A stretch of DNA of 64,000 bases, from assembly GCA_022826965.1 (NCBI GenBank), contig JAJDTU010000010.1, forward strand, positions 1-64,000, in the 5' to 3' direction. The translations under genes were made by a program, and so were the position numbers. The notes under the pieces are model-generated. The model saw only the letters and a program-made list of their open reading frames with translations, did not search any database and was not told where the DNA came from. Source of the DNA: Dehalococcoidia bacterium (GTDB lineage: Bacteria > Chloroflexota > Dehalococcoidia > Bin125). Positions 7,575-15,030 of the stretch are shown one piece after another; position 1 is the stretch's first letter; each line of letters opens with the position of its first letter.

Positions 7575-8621
7575 CTAGCGCGCGGCCCGCGCCGCTCGGT
7601 TGAGCAGGCTGAGGAAGACCGTGCGGCCGTGGGGATCTCGGCCCAGTTCGCCGACATCGGACACGCCCCGAGGCAACGTCACGAGCCGGGTCCGGTGGGT
7701 GCCGAGCAGTCCTGCGAGGTCGCTCGCCGCCGCGCGTCCCGCGTCGTCTGAGTCGAAGGCGAGGAAGACGCGGGGCCGGTCCTGTAGGGAGGAAGCCAGC
7801 CGGTCCATTCCCTGCGTGCCCAGCGCAGCGCAGGCCGGCAGGCTCCATCCGGCCAGCAGGAGCCAGTCGAACAGGCCTTCCGTGACGACGATCCAGGGTG
7901 GCGCCGCAGGCAGCCGTGAGAGGCCGAGCACCGGCTTGGCGCCGGGCAGCGCCTGAAACCGCGGCCTGGCCTGGGGGTGGATCGCCCGTCCGGCGAGCCA
8001 GTTGACGCGGCCTGCCACGAGGTCGGGGACGACAATCATCCCGCGGAAGCGCTCTCGCCCCTCAGAGATCAGGCCGCTTCCGAGGACGCGGCCGCCGTCG
8101 AGTCCGGCGTCCGTGAGCCACGAGTGCAACCCGTGCCCGCTCGAATAGCCCAGTCCCAGGCGCCGTGCGGCCTCGGCCGAGATCCCGCGTGAAGCGAGGT
8201 AGGCCTGCGCTGGGTCGCAGAGCTGGAGCTGCCGGGCGTAGCAGCGCATGGCCGCCGTCAGCAGCGCCGCGTCGCGGAGCGGCGCCGGCTCTGGTATACC
8301 TGATGACCGCGCCGGAACGGCGGTCGTCACAGGTCTCTCGGGAGAGGTCTCCAGCCGGCGGATGGCCTCGGGCAGATCGACGCCGTCCGTGCGCTGGATG
8401 AAGTCCAGCACGTCCCCGCTCAGACCGCAGCCGAAGCAGTACCAGCGCTGCGTGTCGGCGTAGACGGTGAAGCTGCCCTCGGTCTCCTCGTGGAACGGGC
8501 AGAGGCCCTGTCGGACGCGGCCCCGGCCGCGCAGTTCGACGCCTGCCGCCTCAACCACCGGGCCGAGCGGATGGCGGCGCTTGAGCGCTGGGATGTCGAC
8601 GTTGACGTGAGCGGCGGTCAT
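7575..8621 (-). CDS. DnaG-like primase with CHC2 zinc finger and Toprim domain
   Basis: The N-terminal zinc finger reads CPFHEETEGSF (Cys and His near residues 41-44), then RWYCFGCGLSGDVLDFI (Cys pair near 62-65). The Toprim core has VTEGLFDWLLLAGW (catalytic Glu, about residue 247) and FLAFDSDDAGR (Asp pair, about 293-297). At 348 residues it is shorter than chromosomal DnaG and lacks the helicase-binding C-terminal domain, as in plasmid and phage primases. It likely primes complementary-strand synthesis after transfer or replication of the element. Its ATG overlaps the upstream stop. Confidence 0.88.
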   Translation of the reverse strand: MTAAHVNVDIPALKRRHPLGPVVEAAGVELRGRGRVRQGLCPFHEETEGSFTVYADTQRWYCFGCGLSGDVLDFIQRTDGVDLPEAIRRLETSPERPVTTAVPARSSGIPEPAPLRDAALLTAAMRCYARQLQLCDPAQAYLASRGISAEAARRLGLGYSSGHGLHSWLTDAGLDGGRVLGSGLISEGRERFRGMIVVPDLVAGRVNWLAGRAIHPQARPRFQALPGAKPVLGLSRLPAAPPWIVVTEGLFDWLLLAGWSLPACAALGTQGMDRLASSLQDRPRVFLAFDSDDAGRAAASDLAGLLGTHRTRLVTLPRGVSDVGELGRDPHGRTVFLSLLNRAARAAR

Positions 8622-9076
8622 GAGACTTGCCGCCCAGTCAACGGTCCCAGTCCTCTGAGGCTGCGGCGCGAGACGAGCTTGCCAGGCCGCCAGCGCAGGC
8701 CCAGGACGGCGCGGGCTTCGAGCGTCCCCTCATCGAGCGGAGTGAGGACGGCGGCCCGTCCGCTCCCCGCTCTGTAGAGCTGAGCGTCTTCGCCGCCAAA
8801 GCGCCGCCGGGCCAGGTCGAGGAACTCGGCTGAGGCCCAGCGAGTCTCGCCCTCCGTCCCCTCACTGAGGTCCATCTCGGCGAAGACGTTGAGCGCCTGG
8901 TCGAGCTCGCCGGTCTGCCGGAAGCGTCGCGCCTCGTGGATCGCGCGAGCCGGGGAGGTGCGGGGCTGGACAGTGGAGTCGAGGCCGAAGATGGCGTCGA
9001 TCAGCCGGTCGACCAGTTCCTCCAGGGTCGGGCTGGGACCGGTCGAGATCGCGGTCGCGGTGGTTGCTGCAGTCAT
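8618..9076 (-). CDS. Hypothetical protein coupled to primase, 152 aa
   Basis: A soluble, mostly helical protein: LEELVDRLIDAIFGLD near the start, then ARAIHEARRFRQTGELDQALNVFAEMD, which resembles a single TPR-like helical pair. The C-terminal half is basic (LRWRPGKLVSRRSLRGLG). Its stop overlaps the primase start (ATGA), suggesting the two are made together. GAAAGGAG precedes the ATG. No family recognised. Confidence 0.6.
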   Translation of the reverse strand: MTAATTATAISTGPSPTLEELVDRLIDAIFGLDSTVQPRTSPARAIHEARRFRQTGELDQALNVFAEMDLSEGTEGETRWASAEFLDLARRRFGGEDAQLYRAGSGRAAVLTPLDEGTLEARAVLGLRWRPGKLVSRRSLRGLGPLTGRQVS

Positions 9077-9198
9077 GGTGGTCTCCTTTCATTGCGGACG
9101 TGTGACTGCGTCGCTTCGGTGGGGGGTCGCCCGATGGCGACGAAGAAGGGCCGCCCGGTGGAGGCGGCCCTGGTGGTGGGGTGACTGGGTTGGCGGGT

Positions 9199-9738
9199 TC
9201 AGCGCTTGCGGGCCGCTTTCGCCAGCGCGACCCGCCGGTTGAGGACGACGCGCCGGACGAGCCATCCGGCCCAGCCGAGGCCGAAGGCGTTGAGGGCGAC
9301 GACCTGCAGGTCGAAGCCCAGCGCGATCGGCGCGGCCAGCAGCAGCAGGACGAACGGCAGCAGCAGGGCTCGCCAGTCGCGCTTTCCCGTGGCGCCGGTC
9401 TCCGGGTTGGCGGGCTGAGGCGGGTCGGACCTGTCCGTGTCGGCGCCGTAGGCCGACCAGATCGGCTCGCCGGTCAGCGTCTCCAGCCGCTTGATGATTC
9501 GCTCGCGTCGGCAGCCGACCGACTTGCAGCGGACGTCGATCCCATCGCCGTCCGGCCGCTGGCGGAAGGCCAGCGTGTCCTGCTCGGAGTCGTGGCAGGC
9601 GGCGGCGGTCCAGAACCAGCCGCGCTCGAAGCGCACCCGCTGCTGCGGTGCGATCAGGTCGGCGATCCGGGCGGCTGAAGGGCCGGTATAACGGCTCTGG
9701 GTACGTGCGCTCTCTCTGACGTTGTTGAGGTTGCTCAT
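9199..9738 (-). CDS. Membrane-anchored protein with Cys-pair motif, 179 aa
   Basis: The N-terminal soluble part has FWTAAACHDSEQDTL and DVRCKSVGCRRERIIKRLETLTG, a Cys-x4-Cys motif with a basic helix. Two hydrophobic stretches follow near residues 120-140 (LLLPFVLLLLAAPIALGF) and 143-160 (VVALNAFGLGWAGWLV), ending in a basic tail. AAAGGTACCTCGC precedes this ATG; the longer frame upstream lacks protein character. A role near the membrane in conjugation is possible but not shown. A 9-bp hairpin at 9147-9171 lies after its stop. Confidence 0.55.
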   Translation of the reverse strand: MSNLNNVRESARTQSRYTGPSAARIADLIAPQQRVRFERGWFWTAAACHDSEQDTLAFRQRPDGDGIDVRCKSVGCRRERIIKRLETLTGEPIWSAYGADTDRSDPPQPANPETGATGKRDWRALLLPFVLLLLAAPIALGFDLQVVALNAFGLGWAGWLVRRVVLNRRVALAKAARKR

Positions 9739-10450
9739 GCGAGGTACCTTTCGGGTGTGGTGCGGTGCGTAGGCGGCTGCGTCGTGAGGTTGGTGCTGGT
9801 GACCCGTGCCGGCATCCGAAGCGCGGGTCGTCGTGGTTGGCGTTGTGACTGTGTGTTGGGTTATGGACGCACTCCGCCCAGGGCCGGATACCGAGAGGCG
9901 GGCTAAACGGGGTGCGAGAGGGGGGAATAGCCGTGGCGGGGCGCAATCCTGTCGGATCGGCGTCATCCCGTGGCAGGCGTGGACACGAAGCAACCGGGCT
10001 GCCCTGTGAGCGCAGTCCGGTCGGGTGAGCGTTTGCTCAACTATCCAGCGGGCGGTCGGTGCGCATCACTTCTTGCACGACCGCCGAGGTCAGTTCCCGC
10101 GTTCTGGACCGGCGCTCAGGAGAGCAAGGCTCGATCATCTGAGCCAGTCCGCGCAGCGGGAGCCGCGCTTGTCCCTCAGTGGCGCCGCGTCTCAGATGAG
10201 CAAGGCTCGAATACAGCGGCGCGGTTCCGGGTCGAGGACGAACCCGCCAGTTTTCTCAGGAAGAACAACTGGCAAAAGCCTGAAACCACTTCCAGTAGTA
10301 CGCCTCGCGAGGGCAGATCGCAATGGTCCGACGCATCCCGTACCACTCGTAGACGCACGAATGTTCAATAGGTGACACGGGTGACGTCGAGTCTGTCGCC
10401 ACTTCCCCGGCTATTCTCCTCACCCCGGGACTGGAGAAAGAGCGGAGCGC
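9739..10450. other. Intergenic region without a supported gene
   Basis: About 710 bases between the leftward backbone and a rightward small gene. Several open frames exist on both strands, but they overlap one another and lack convincing protein character. One 13-base direct repeat, GAGCAAGGCTCGA, occurs at 10122-10134 and 10198-10210, each beside CTCAG-type sequence. I see no tRNA or clear terminator. Confidence 0.4.
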
Positions 10451-10705
10451 GTGATCCCGAGCGAGCCACTGGCGAATGAGGAGTCGCTGGCCTGGCCCGA
10501 ACTCGCCGACGCCCACAGTACGGTGCAGGGCCTGGCGCGCCACGCCGAGCGCGAACTGCGGCAGTGGAGCCACGGCGACCACGACGTCAGGCTGGAACGG
10601 GTCAGCCGGATCCCGGGTGAGTCGGGTGCCGTGAGTTGCCTGTTCTGGTGCGAGAGCTGCCATGCCTCTCAGCTGCTGGCGCTCAGCGAGACAGGGGTCC
10701 AATAG
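10451..10705 (+). CDS. Small FWCExC protein, copy 1 (84 aa)
   Basis: An acidic helical N-terminus (HSTVQGLARHAERELRQWSHG), a strand-like middle, then the motif CLFWCESCHASQLLAL. A GTG start has GGAG 6 bases upstream. The closest relative in the window is the next gene, which shares the HAxRxL...W-xH-GxH spacing and the FWCExC motif, so both are likely real. FWCExC followed by a Leu-rich end suggests a metal-binding or redox element. Function unknown. Confidence 0.55.
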   Translation: MIPSEPLANEESLAWPELADAHSTVQGLARHAERELRQWSHGDHDVRLERVSRIPGESGAVSCLFWCESCHASQLLALSETGVQ

Positions 10706-10879
10706 GAGAAGAGCGGGGGCGGTGGTCGCGCAGATCCCGGTGTTGCACGGGGCGTGAATGAATCGCAAGCGCAGCCCGTTTCCGTCGGGCAGACTTCCGC
10801 CGCGGCGGATCGGCAGGCCGGTTCGATCTGTGGTCCGTAGCGGTTCCCGGCGCTACCGTTCGGCGCGGAGGCGCTGAGG

Positions 10880-11194
10880 ATGAAGGTGCACGATTCCGTA
10901 ACCGATAGCGGGCCGGAGCTGGGCTTGGCAGGACCGGGCGCGCAGGGCGCACTGGTGCATATCGAGCGCGGCCTCTCGGCCGATCTGGAAGCCTGGGGAC
11001 ACGCCGGCCATCTCGTCTTGCTGCAGCGGCTGGTCGCGCCCCAGCGCGACTCCCCGGTTGAGCGCGGCCTGTTCTGGTGCGAGACCTGCAAGCTCTGGCT
11101 GCTCGCCCGGCTGGCCGAGCCAAGCGAGACGCCGCGCGCGACCGGCCCGACGCCGGACGGCTTCCCTGTGGATGCGCGGCACGGCCCCGGCTAG
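10880..11194 (+). CDS. Small FWCExC protein, copy 2 (104 aa)
   Basis: A paralogue of the gene at 10451: it has VHIERGLSADLEAWGHAGHLVLLQRL, then GLFWCETCKLWLLARLAEP. It is extended at both ends relative to copy 1. GGAGG lies 9 bases before the ATG. The conserved Trp-Cys-Glu-x-Cys and the upstream W-GH-GH pattern across two diverged copies argue for a functional protein rather than a chance frame. No known family comes to mind. Confidence 0.55.
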   Translation: MKVHDSVTDSGPELGLAGPGAQGALVHIERGLSADLEAWGHAGHLVLLQRLVAPQRDSPVERGLFWCETCKLWLLARLAEPSETPRATGPTPDGFPVDARHGPG

Positions 11195-11362
11195 TGGTAC
11201 TCGAAGACTGCGCCGCTCAAGCGATTCGGCCCGTGTCTGTGCTGTCCCTCTCTCGAACGTCAGCGAGTCCCGGGGGCGTCGTTCGCGTGCACGCTCGACT
11301 CGGCGATCGTCTCCGCTCGCGCTAGGCGCGAGCAAGACAAACTCAGCCTGGCCTGCGAGGTG

Positions 11363-11947
11363 TTAGGTCCGAGGAGGACGGTCGGCCGTCGGGGTCGAGC
11401 CGAAGGTCGTGGTCGAGGTGACGACCGGCGGAGCGGATCCGGACACCGGCGGACTCGCCGGGCCGACTCCAGCCTCAGAAGCGTCGGAGCCCTGGGAAGA
11501 TTCGGAGCCCTCTGAGCTCTGAGCAGTCTCGGAGGAGCGCAGCCGCCAGTAGTTGCGGCCCGTGTTCTCAATCTCGCCCGTCTCCTTGAGCCGCTGCAAG
11601 TTGGACTGCACGGTCGCCATCGGCTTGGCCGAGCGGGGCACGGCGTCGTGTTGCTTCAGGTAGGCCAGGATCCCGGTGGCGTGCACCGGCTCACGCTGCT
11701 GGCCCAGGAACTCGCGGATCTTGCCCGTGGTCAGACCGCGCGGCAACCGGGAGCGTTTGGCGGCCGGTTCACTCCGGCGCGCCGTGCGCCGCGCTCGGGG
11801 TTTCCCAGCCGCCGGCGGAGACGAGAGGGTGACGGACTCCATGCTCAGCAGTTCCTCGACCAGCCGGCGCCGGCTTGCCAGCCGCGCGAGCTCGGCCACG
11901 GTGGCGTCGAGTTCGGAGCGCAATCGATCGGCGAATGGATCGGCCAT
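11363..11947 (-). CDS. Winged-helix protein with N-terminal coiled coil (194 aa)
   Basis: Residues 1-35 look like a coiled coil (DRLRSELDATVAELARLASRRRLVEELL). A basic linker follows, then a helix-turn-helix region (LTTGKIREFLGQQREPVHATGILAYLKQ) with a typical wing (VQSNLQRLKETGEIENTGRNYWRL). The last 50 residues are Ser/Thr/Pro-rich. The layout suggests a dimeric DNA-binding regulator or partition-type adaptor of the element. The start at 11947 removes an upstream stretch that does not look coding. Confidence 0.65.
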   Translation of the reverse strand: MADPFADRLRSELDATVAELARLASRRRLVEELLSMESVTLSSPPAAGKPRARRTARRSEPAAKRSRLPRGLTTGKIREFLGQQREPVHATGILAYLKQHDAVPRSAKPMATVQSNLQRLKETGEIENTGRNYWRLRSSETAQSSEGSESSQGSDASEAGVGPASPPVSGSAPPVVTSTTTFGSTPTADRPPRT

Positions 11948-12159
11948 GCGGGTGGTCCTCTCTGCTGCGGTCGAACGCCAGCCTGAGAACGATGAGCGTG
12001 AAGTTGGCGCGGGCCAGGTCGGGCTCGTCAACGAAACTAACCTAGCATCGCTCGACGATAACGACCGGTCCTCGCCCGCCGCGGGCGCCTGGCGCCGGGA
12101 AGGGAACCCGCCCGGCCTCACGCTCGTCTGAGTGAGAGGAGCGTCCGGCCCGATTCCCG

Positions 12160-13080
12160 ATGCGCGGGCCGGGCCGGGCCGAAGTGCGCATGAACCGCCA
12201 AGTCTCGACCGGCATCATGCTCAGGCTGCGAGGCTTGGCCCGGCGCTACCTGCCTGTTGGGCTGCGCCAGCGGATCGCCCTGCTGCGCCGGGCGTTGCGC
12301 GACCGCCGCTCGGGCGTCGCCTTCGCCGAGATGTCGCGGCCGGCTCCGTGGCCGTGCGAGCACAGCTCCTACCGCGGTCCGATGATCGACTACCCAGGCC
12401 AGCGGCGTTTGGCCCTCGCCAAGCGGAACAATCAGCGCCTGCTGGCGGCCGCGCTGGACGGGGCCGTGATCGGGCCGGGCGAGACGTTCTCGCTCTGGCG
12501 GCGGGCCGGCCCGCCGAGCATCGACGCGGGCTACGCCGAGGCGGCCGCGATCCGGGCGGGCCGGCTCGTGACCGAGCTGGGCGGGGCGACCTGTCTGCTC
12601 TCAACCGTGGTCTACAACGCGGCGCTGCTGGCGGGACTGGAGATCACCGAGCGCTGGTGGCACAGCGTGGACACGTACGGCGACGAGCGCTACTTCGAAC
12701 TGGGCCGCGACGCGGCGATCGTCTACGGCTACCGCGACCTGCGCTTCCGTAACCCCTTCTCGTATGCCGTCCGGCTGGGGGTGGCGGCCGGCGCGAACGG
12801 CGTGCATGCGAGCGTGACCGCAGCCCGACCGCGTGACTTCGCGGTCGAACTCAGGGTGAGTAAACCGGTACGCAAGCCCTTCAGCACTGAGTGGGTGGTC
12901 GACCCGGACCTGCCGCCAGGCGAGGAGATCGTGGTCGAGCCCGGCTACGACGGACTGCGATGTCGGACGACCCGAATTGTCACGTGGGCGGACGGCACGA
13001 GGCGCGAGGATGACCTCGGTGAGTCGCATCACCTGATGATGCCGCGCATCGTGGCGAGAGCGCCTGAGCGGAGTACCTAA
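12160..13080 (+). CDS. VanW family protein (306 aa)
   Basis: The VanW core is clear: GAVIGPGETFSLWRRAG, then AAIRAGRLVTELGGATCLLSTVVYNAALLAGLEITERWWHS (quoted only as an extent, about residues 127-168), and RNPFSYAVRLGVAAG. There is no G5 domain and no obvious signal peptide; the N-terminus is basic. The start could be the ATG at 12160 or 12190, neither with a good RBS. VanW proteins occur near glycopeptide-resistance genes but are widespread outside them, and no other van gene is visible, so resistance should not be inferred. It sits alone between opposite-strand genes. Confidence 0.8.
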   Translation: MRGPGRAEVRMNRQVSTGIMLRLRGLARRYLPVGLRQRIALLRRALRDRRSGVAFAEMSRPAPWPCEHSSYRGPMIDYPGQRRLALAKRNNQRLLAAALDGAVIGPGETFSLWRRAGPPSIDAGYAEAAAIRAGRLVTELGGATCLLSTVVYNAALLAGLEITERWWHSVDTYGDERYFELGRDAAIVYGYRDLRFRNPFSYAVRLGVAAGANGVHASVTAARPRDFAVELRVSKPVRKPFSTEWVVDPDLPPGEEIVVEPGYDGLRCRTTRIVTWADGTRREDDLGESHHLMMPRIVARAPERST

Positions 13081-13091
13081 ACCCACCATCT

Positions 13092-13185
13092 ACCTACGGC
13101 CCCGCAATCAGCAGCCCCAATGCCCAGTGCGGGGCCTGCGCCCTGCGCCGCTCGCGCCGTGCCCGCAGCAGCAGTCTGGACTCGG
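13092..13185 (-). pseudogene. Remnant of the C-terminus of the 346-aa HTH/coiled-coil protein
   Basis: Reading leftward to a TAG at 13092, the sequence encodes ARRERRRAQAPHWALGLLIAGP. This matches the end of the intact gene at 13712-14752 (VRRDRRRAQLVHWSLRLLTLG). A few more upstream residues (ESRLLLR) also align. No start or complete reading frame remains. It is best read as a short leftover of a duplicate copy. Confidence 0.45.
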
Positions 13186-13279
13186 TCGTTCAGACCGCCG
13201 TACCCCTCGCCGTCGAGCTGGTCCGTGTCGACGCGCCCGGTCTGCCCAACGCAATCTCTCGTGCGGCCCAATCGTCTCG

Positions 13280-13537
13280 TCATCTGCCCGTGACATACCG
13301 TGCTTCGTCGCGGTGGGCAATCTGCTCGAGGTGCAGCGCAGTCATCGCGCTGGCGACGTAGCCGGGACTGAACGCGGGGTCCCTCGTCGCCCAGAGATGC
13401 ATCTGGAATCGAAGTTCACTGAGTGTGACGCTGTTCGCGACCAGAAAGACGTCATTGAACCCGGTCTCGACCCAGTTCTCGGGGTCTTTGAGTTGAGCAA
13501 CGATGTCCTCGTACGGTCTGTTTCGGTTCGTCGTCAT
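13280..13537 (-). CDS. Hypothetical protein, 85 aa
   Basis: Starts MTTNRNRPYEDIVAQLKDPENW after AAGGGCG at suitable spacing. It is mainly helical, with VTLSELRFQMHLWATRDP and VASAMTALHLEQIAH. It has plausible composition and no membrane segment. It lies between the VanW gene and the HTH/coiled-coil gene. No family recognised. Confidence 0.5.
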   Translation of the reverse strand: MTTNRNRPYEDIVAQLKDPENWVETGFNDVFLVANSVTLSELRFQMHLWATRDPAFSPGYVASAMTALHLEQIAHRDEARYVTGR

Positions 13538-13711
13538 GATGCACGCCCTTCCCTTGCGAACCATAGGCGCGAGCAGCGACTCGGCTCTCTCGATCAAGTC
13601 GGTTGCATCGGGTGCTGGGCGGGGCTGTCGAGCGCTGCGGTACGAGGACCCTCGACAGTGGGGTTCAGCATCGCAGCATCCAGAGGGCAGAGTTAACGAC
13701 GCCTGCTGCAG

Positions 13712-14752
13712 TCACCGCTCCGGGCCGGGGGAACGCCCCCACAGCCCCAACGTCAGCAGCCGCAGGCTCCAGTGCACGAGCTGAGCCCGGCGCCGGTCGC
13801 GCCGCACCCGCGCGATGGCCTGGTCGAGCAGGCGCAGTTCGCTCTGGCGGCGGATCCCATCCCAGGGGCGGTCGGCGGGGGGCAGGGTCAGGCCGTGTTC
13901 GCCGACCAACGCGAGTTCCAGTTCCAGCAGCTGCTCGTCGGCCCTGAGTCGTTCCAGGGTCGCGCCCGTCGTGCCCGTCGTGCCCGTCTTGTCCGTCGTC
14001 GCCGCCACTTGCTCCCGTCGCCGCCGCGCCAGACGCCACTGGGTAATGTCCTCCATCGCGGCACCGTAGAACCGCTCCTCCTCCGCTTCCGCCTCGACGG
14101 TGACCAGCTCGGGGTAGCGGCGGTGGGCAGCCGTAGTTGCCCGTGAGCTTGGCCTCGTCGACGCTGTCGATGCCGTCAATCCCGTCGATGTCGCTCGCGC
14201 CGAAGCGCCCACCAACCCTGCCGGACGCCCACCATCCCCGCCATCGCCGCCATGTTCTAGCGCAGCCACTCGCCGCTCCAGTTCTCCCAGCGAGGCCTCG
14301 AGTCGCGCCAGCGCATCGGGGACCTCGGGCAGGTTGGGCACCTCGGGCAGGTCGTCCGACACTGCTTGCTGCACCCGCTCCAGCTTGTCCACACGCCGCC
14401 TGAGACGCGCCAGTTCTTGCGCGTGGTCCACGGTATCCACCGCATCCGCGGACTGCGCCGCGGCCTCAAGCAGCCCCGCCTCGTAGCGCTCCAACGCCCG
14501 GCAGAGCTGTTCCGTCAGACGCCCCTCCGCCTCAGCCCGCTGGAGCGTGCGCTCGCTGACGCCCAGCAACTGAGCCGTGCGCTGCCGCCCGCGGGAGGCG
14601 AGGAGGTCCTGTAGGAGGCCGCCCAGCCGCTCCGCCCGGGGCCCGGCCGCCACCGCCCCGCCGTCCTGGGGGGACCGAGGTGTTGCACCCCCCGCCCCGC
14701 CCTCGGAGCCCGCGACACCACCCCCCACCTCCCCTGCTCGCCTCTCACTCAC
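13712..14752 (-). CDS. HTH and coiled-coil DNA-binding protein with low-complexity linkers (346 aa)
   Basis: An N-terminal helix-turn-helix reads QRTAQLLGVSERTLQRAEAEG (about residues 57-77). A coiled coil follows (ELARLRRRVDKLERVQQAV, LEASLGELERRVAALE). Two simple-sequence linkers are visible, HGGDGGDGG with Ser/Thr repeats near 170-205 and KTGTTGTTG near 254, then a second charged helical region and a basic end. The DNA shows matching short tandem repeats. It is transcribed away from the replication-relaxation gene across a region with phased GGACAA sites, which it may bind. Confidence 0.65.
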   Translation of the reverse strand: MSERRAGEVGGGVAGSEGGAGGATPRSPQDGGAVAAGPRAERLGGLLQDLLASRGRQRTAQLLGVSERTLQRAEAEGRLTEQLCRALERYEAGLLEAAAQSADAVDTVDHAQELARLRRRVDKLERVQQAVSDDLPEVPNLPEVPDALARLEASLGELERRVAALEHGGDGGDGGRPAGLVGASARATSTGLTASTASTRPSSRATTAAHRRYPELVTVEAEAEEERFYGAAMEDITQWRLARRRREQVAATTDKTGTTGTTGATLERLRADEQLLELELALVGEHGLTLPPADRPWDGIRRQSELRLLDQAIARVRRDRRRAQLVHWSLRLLTLGLWGRSPGPER

Positions 14753-14954
14753 GTCCGATCACGCCCTTCACGCTGTCCAACGGCACTAGAACCAGCACGC
14801 GCACAAGTTGCTTGCCCGTTCCCGCTCGCCGCACGGTCTTCGCCCGGTAAAACACTGGCTCTCGCCCCCGCTTGTCCAGGAGTTGTCCAGTCCATCTTCC
14901 TGTACACGGGTAGGCCCTCGAACCCTGGACAAAACCCGGACAAGTCCCGGACAA
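14745..14954 (-). CDS. Possible small basic protein overlapping the HTH gene
   Basis: An open frame ends eight bases inside the start of the 346-residue gene. Its C-terminal half, KRGREPVFYRAKTVRRAG then LVRVLVLVPLDSVKGVIG, looks like genuine protein. Its N-terminus is encoded by the GGACAA repeat region and starts only at a TTG, so the true start is probably further in or the frame is decayed. No family recognised. Confidence 0.35.
   Translation of the reverse strand: MSGTCPGFVQGSRAYPCTGRWTGQLLDKRGREPVFYRAKTVRRAGTGKQLVRVLVLVPLDSVKGVIGRE
14872..14954. promoter_or_regulatory. Five GGACAA sites on an 11-bp register
   Basis: The hexamer occurs as TTGTCC at 14872 and 14883, and as GGACAA at 14927, 14938 and 14949. 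All start positions differ by multiples of 11 (11, 44, 11, 11), so every site faces the same side of the helix. The three forward copies share CCxGGACAA context. The cluster lies upstream of the replication-relaxation gene and beside the start of the HTH gene. This fits an operator for a cooperatively binding protein, or a small iteron set for replication or partition. Confidence 0.6.
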
Positions 14955-15030
14955 CTCGCATTTTCGACCACATCGTAGTACAAGTGTTCCTGTAGACGCA
15001 GCAGGCCGGGCGAGGGTTGTCTTCGGAGCC

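Noticed and set aside
9970-10371. Overlapping open frames of about 100-130 codons on both strands
   Set aside because: They are rich in Arg/Ser/Pro with no domain-like pattern, have poor start signals and overlap one another; typical of chance frames in GC-rich DNA.
12160-13080. Vancomycin resistance locus
   Set aside because: VanW alone is not diagnostic; no ligase, dehydrogenase or dipeptidase gene of a van cluster is present.
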